A stretch of DNA of 64,000 nucleotides from Bacteroidota bacterium (GTDB taxonomy: Bacteria; Bacteroidota; Bacteroidia; Bacteroidales; BM520): assembly GCA_002748065.1 (NCBI GenBank), contig PDRJ01000027.1, positions 1 to 64,000 on the forward strand, read 5' to 3'. Positions within the stretch are counted from its first letter, which is position 1. The number at the start of each line of letters is the position of its first letter. The notes under the pieces are model-generated. The model made no database searches. It was not told the DNA's origin and saw nothing but the letters and a program-made list of their open reading frames with translations. Of the stretch, positions 62,526 through 64,000 are shown one piece after another. A program made the translations under genes and the position numbers.

Positions 62526-62609
62526 TACCCGGAGCCGGGATCGAACCGGCACGGGAATTACCCCATCGGTTTTTGAGACCGACGCGTCTACCAATTCCGC
62601 CACCCGGGC
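62526..62609 (-). tRNA. tRNA-Leu (anticodon CAA)
   Basis: The reverse complement folds as a class II tRNA of 84 bases. The acceptor stem GCCCGGG pairs with TCCGGGT, the D-arm reads TGGCGGAATTGGTAGACGC, the anticodon stem-loop is TCGGTCTCAAAAACCGA with anticodon CAA, and the T-arm is GCCGGTTCGATCCCGGC. The long variable arm is typical of tRNA-Leu. CCA is not encoded. It is absent from the ORF track because it is not coding. Confidence 0.95.
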
Positions 62610-62686
62610 AACAATCAGGCTGCAAAGGTAATATATTTTTTAAATAATCCTCATAAAGAAGGCAGCAAAAGATCTCATCCCAAAAA

Positions 62687-62717
62687 TTGGGATACAGAAA
62701 TTTAATCACTACCTTTG
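62687..62717 (+). promoter_or_regulatory. Promoter of prs
   Basis: TTG at 62687-62689, 20 bp, then TACCTTTG at 62710-62717. It lies 46 bp before the prs ATG and is a good -33/-7 match. Confidence 0.65.
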
Positions 62718-62763
62718 CAGCCGTCAAAACAGGGGTACATAAAATCAGTAAATAACATCAATA

Positions 62764-63696
62764 ATGTCAACCCACGTAAAAATATTTGCGGGCCGTTCTG
62801 TGGAAAAAATGGCCACAGAGATTGCCAAAAGCTTTGGTATCTCTTTAGGAAACGTGATCTTCAACGATTTTGCTGACGGGGAGTTTCAACCCTCCTTCGA
62901 GGAAAACGTCCGGGGGAGCCATGTCTTTATTGTTCAGTCGACTTTCCCTCCTGCGGATAATCTAATGGAGCTATTAATGATGGTAGACGCTGCCAAACGT
63001 GCATCGGCCAAGCAGATCATTGCGGTGATGCCCTACTACGGTTATGCCCGTCAGGATCGCAAAGACCGGCCCAGGGTATCCGTTGCCGCCAAACTTGTTG
63101 CCGATCTGCTTATCACCTCCGGTGTTGACAGAATTATCACCATGGATCTTCATGCGGATCAAATCCAGGGTTTCTTCAATGTTCCCGTGGATCATCTCTA
63201 CGCCTCTTCCATCTTTATCCCTGTGTTGAAAGAGCTTAACTTACCCAACCTCACCATGGCCTCGCCGGATACGGGAGGAACTCGCCGCGCAGCCGCCTAT
63301 GCAAAATCACTGAATCGTGATTTTGTCATCTGCTACAAACAGCGGGCTAAGCCCAACGAAGTGGCCAAGATGGCACTGATCGGCGACGTTGAAGGAAGGG
63401 ATATTATCCTGGTGGATGATATCATCGATACCGCAGGAACCATTACCAAAGCAGCTCAATTAATGATCGACAATGGAGCCAACTCGGTACGCGCCTTTGC
63501 AACACATGCGGTCTTCTCAGGTCCCGCCTATGATAGAATCAACAACTCTGTCTTCGATGAGATCTATGTCACCGACTCCATACCTCTCAAAGAGCAATGT
63601 GAAAAAATTAAAGTCGTCTCTGCGGCACACCTCTTTGCCGAGGTTATTCGTCGTGTGATCGACTGTGAATCGATAAGTACTCTATTTGAATTTTAA
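62764..63696 (+). CDS. prs: Ribose-phosphate pyrophosphokinase
   Basis: A 310-residue cytosolic enzyme making PRPP from ribose-5-phosphate and ATP for nucleotide, His and Trp synthesis. Family motifs include ADGEFQPSFEENVRG, the catalytic DLHADQIQGFF region and the PRPP-binding loop ILVDDIIDTAGT. The length matches the class I enzyme. It is followed by the bL25 gene after 15 bp, a common pairing, so the two are probably co-transcribed from the promoter at 62687-62717. Confidence 0.97.
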   Translation: MSTHVKIFAGRSVEKMATEIAKSFGISLGNVIFNDFADGEFQPSFEENVRGSHVFIVQSTFPPADNLMELLMMVDAAKRASAKQIIAVMPYYGYARQDRKDRPRVSVAAKLVADLLITSGVDRIITMDLHADQIQGFFNVPVDHLYASSIFIPVLKELNLPNLTMASPDTGGTRRAAAYAKSLNRDFVICYKQRAKPNEVAKMALIGDVEGRDIILVDDIIDTAGTITKAAQLMIDNGANSVRAFATHAVFSGPAYDRINNSVFDEIYVTDSIPLKEQCEKIKVVSAAHLFAEVIRRVIDCESISTLFEF

Positions 63697-63711
63697 TTAA
63701 ATCTTAACAAC

Positions 63712-64000
63712 ATGAAAGTAGTATCATTGAGCGGCTCTCTCCGCGAGAGCGTAGGGAAAAAAGATGCGAAGAATCTTCGGAACAAAGGACTTGTCCCTTG
63801 TGTCATCTACGGAGGTGAAAAACAAATCCACTTTGCGGTAAAGGCAATAGAGTTGGATAAAATTCTCTTTACCCCTTATGTGTATCTCATCGACGTTGTC
63901 ATTGATGGCCAATCATACCGCACCCTTATCCAAGACGTGCAGTACCATCCGGTATCGGATAAATGCCTTCACGTGGACTTCCTTCAAATCATCGAAAATA
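63712..64000 (+). CDS. rplY: Ribosomal protein bL25 (Ctc-like), N-terminal part
   Basis: It starts with MKVVSLSGSLRESVGKKDAK and remains open to the window end (96 codons), so only the N-terminal half is seen. The segments RNKGLVPCVIYGG, FTPYVYLIDVVIDG and YRTLIQDVQYHPVSDK match the 5S rRNA-binding bL25 domain. The C-terminal Ctc extension, if present, lies outside. It is missing from the ORF track because it runs off the edge. It lies 15 bp after prs. Confidence 0.93.
   Translation, partial: MKVVSLSGSLRESVGKKDAKNLRNKGLVPCVIYGGEKQIHFAVKAIELDKILFTPYVYLIDVVIDGQSYRTLIQDVQYHPVSDKCLHVDFLQIIEN

Noticed and set aside
62428-62727. 99-residue minus-strand ORF
   Set aside because: It runs through tRNA-Leu and its terminator and has no family features.

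Overview
The window comes from a Bacteroidota chromosome, most likely class Bacteroidia. The evidence is a type IX secretion (T9SS) operon porP-gldK-gldL-gldM-gldN, a PorW/SprE-type lipoprotein, a cargo protein with a T9SS C-terminal domain, the MurF-alanine racemase fusion typical of the phylum, and promoters of the TTTG-N18-20-TAnnTTTG type. Conserved housekeeping genes alternate with accessory segments that are more AT-rich and full of repeats. No rRNA, CRISPR array or transposase gene was seen. One tRNA (Leu, CAA) is present.

Layout. 1-2.6 kb: a truncated S41-like gene, a TetR regulator and a MazEF-type toxin-antitoxin pair lying between two copies of a dispersed repeat. 2.6-12.7 kb: rluB, a membrane protein, a T9SS cargo with a 75-residue partner, then lnt, hflX and recG. 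12.8-18.7 kb: the T9SS core operon. 18.9-29.7 kb: a YitT-family protein, an operon of a degenerate M23 protein with dxr and rseP, then porW, a bactofilin, a PTPS/QueD-like gene, folE and fabD. 29.8-34.6 kb: a nucleotide-sugar operon (wbpE-, wbpD-, wbpB-like, galE, rfbB). 35.1-42.5 kb: an outer-membrane protein, waaA, leucyl aminopeptidase, a degenerate PdxA and murF-alr. 42.7-54.3 kb: an accessory island with a small regulator/membrane pair, six methyltransferases, an acetyltransferase, two half-size ABC transporters interrupted by a four-helix-bundle gene, and a TetR regulator. 54.4-61 kb: pseudogene and repeat debris, then an envelope module (MMPL/RND protein, LolA-like protein, DUF1302-like barrel) and a cation diffusion facilitator. 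61-64 kb: dgt, tRNA-Leu, prs and the start of a bL25 gene.

How parts may work together. PorP, GldKLMN and PorW build the secretion machine that would export the 4.5 kb cargo. The Wbp-like sugar genes may supply the amino-sugar that anchors T9SS cargo to A-LPS in Porphyromonas (inference). The methyltransferase, acetyltransferase and ABC genes look like one pathway that modifies and moves a small molecule, possibly controlled by the TetR at 53.65 kb, because a GAACAnTGTTC palindrome occurs before the cluster, before tetR and after tetR.

The most unusual signals are: (1) an 11-copy, non-coding, terminal-inverted-repeat element of about 135-255 bp that reaches the stop codons of recG and rseP and brackets mazEF; (2) a four-helix-bundle gene flanked by inverted repeats inside the ABC pair, with a decayed second copy fused to the dispersed repeat; (3) the methyltransferase/ABC island. 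Everything was read by eye and no database search was run.
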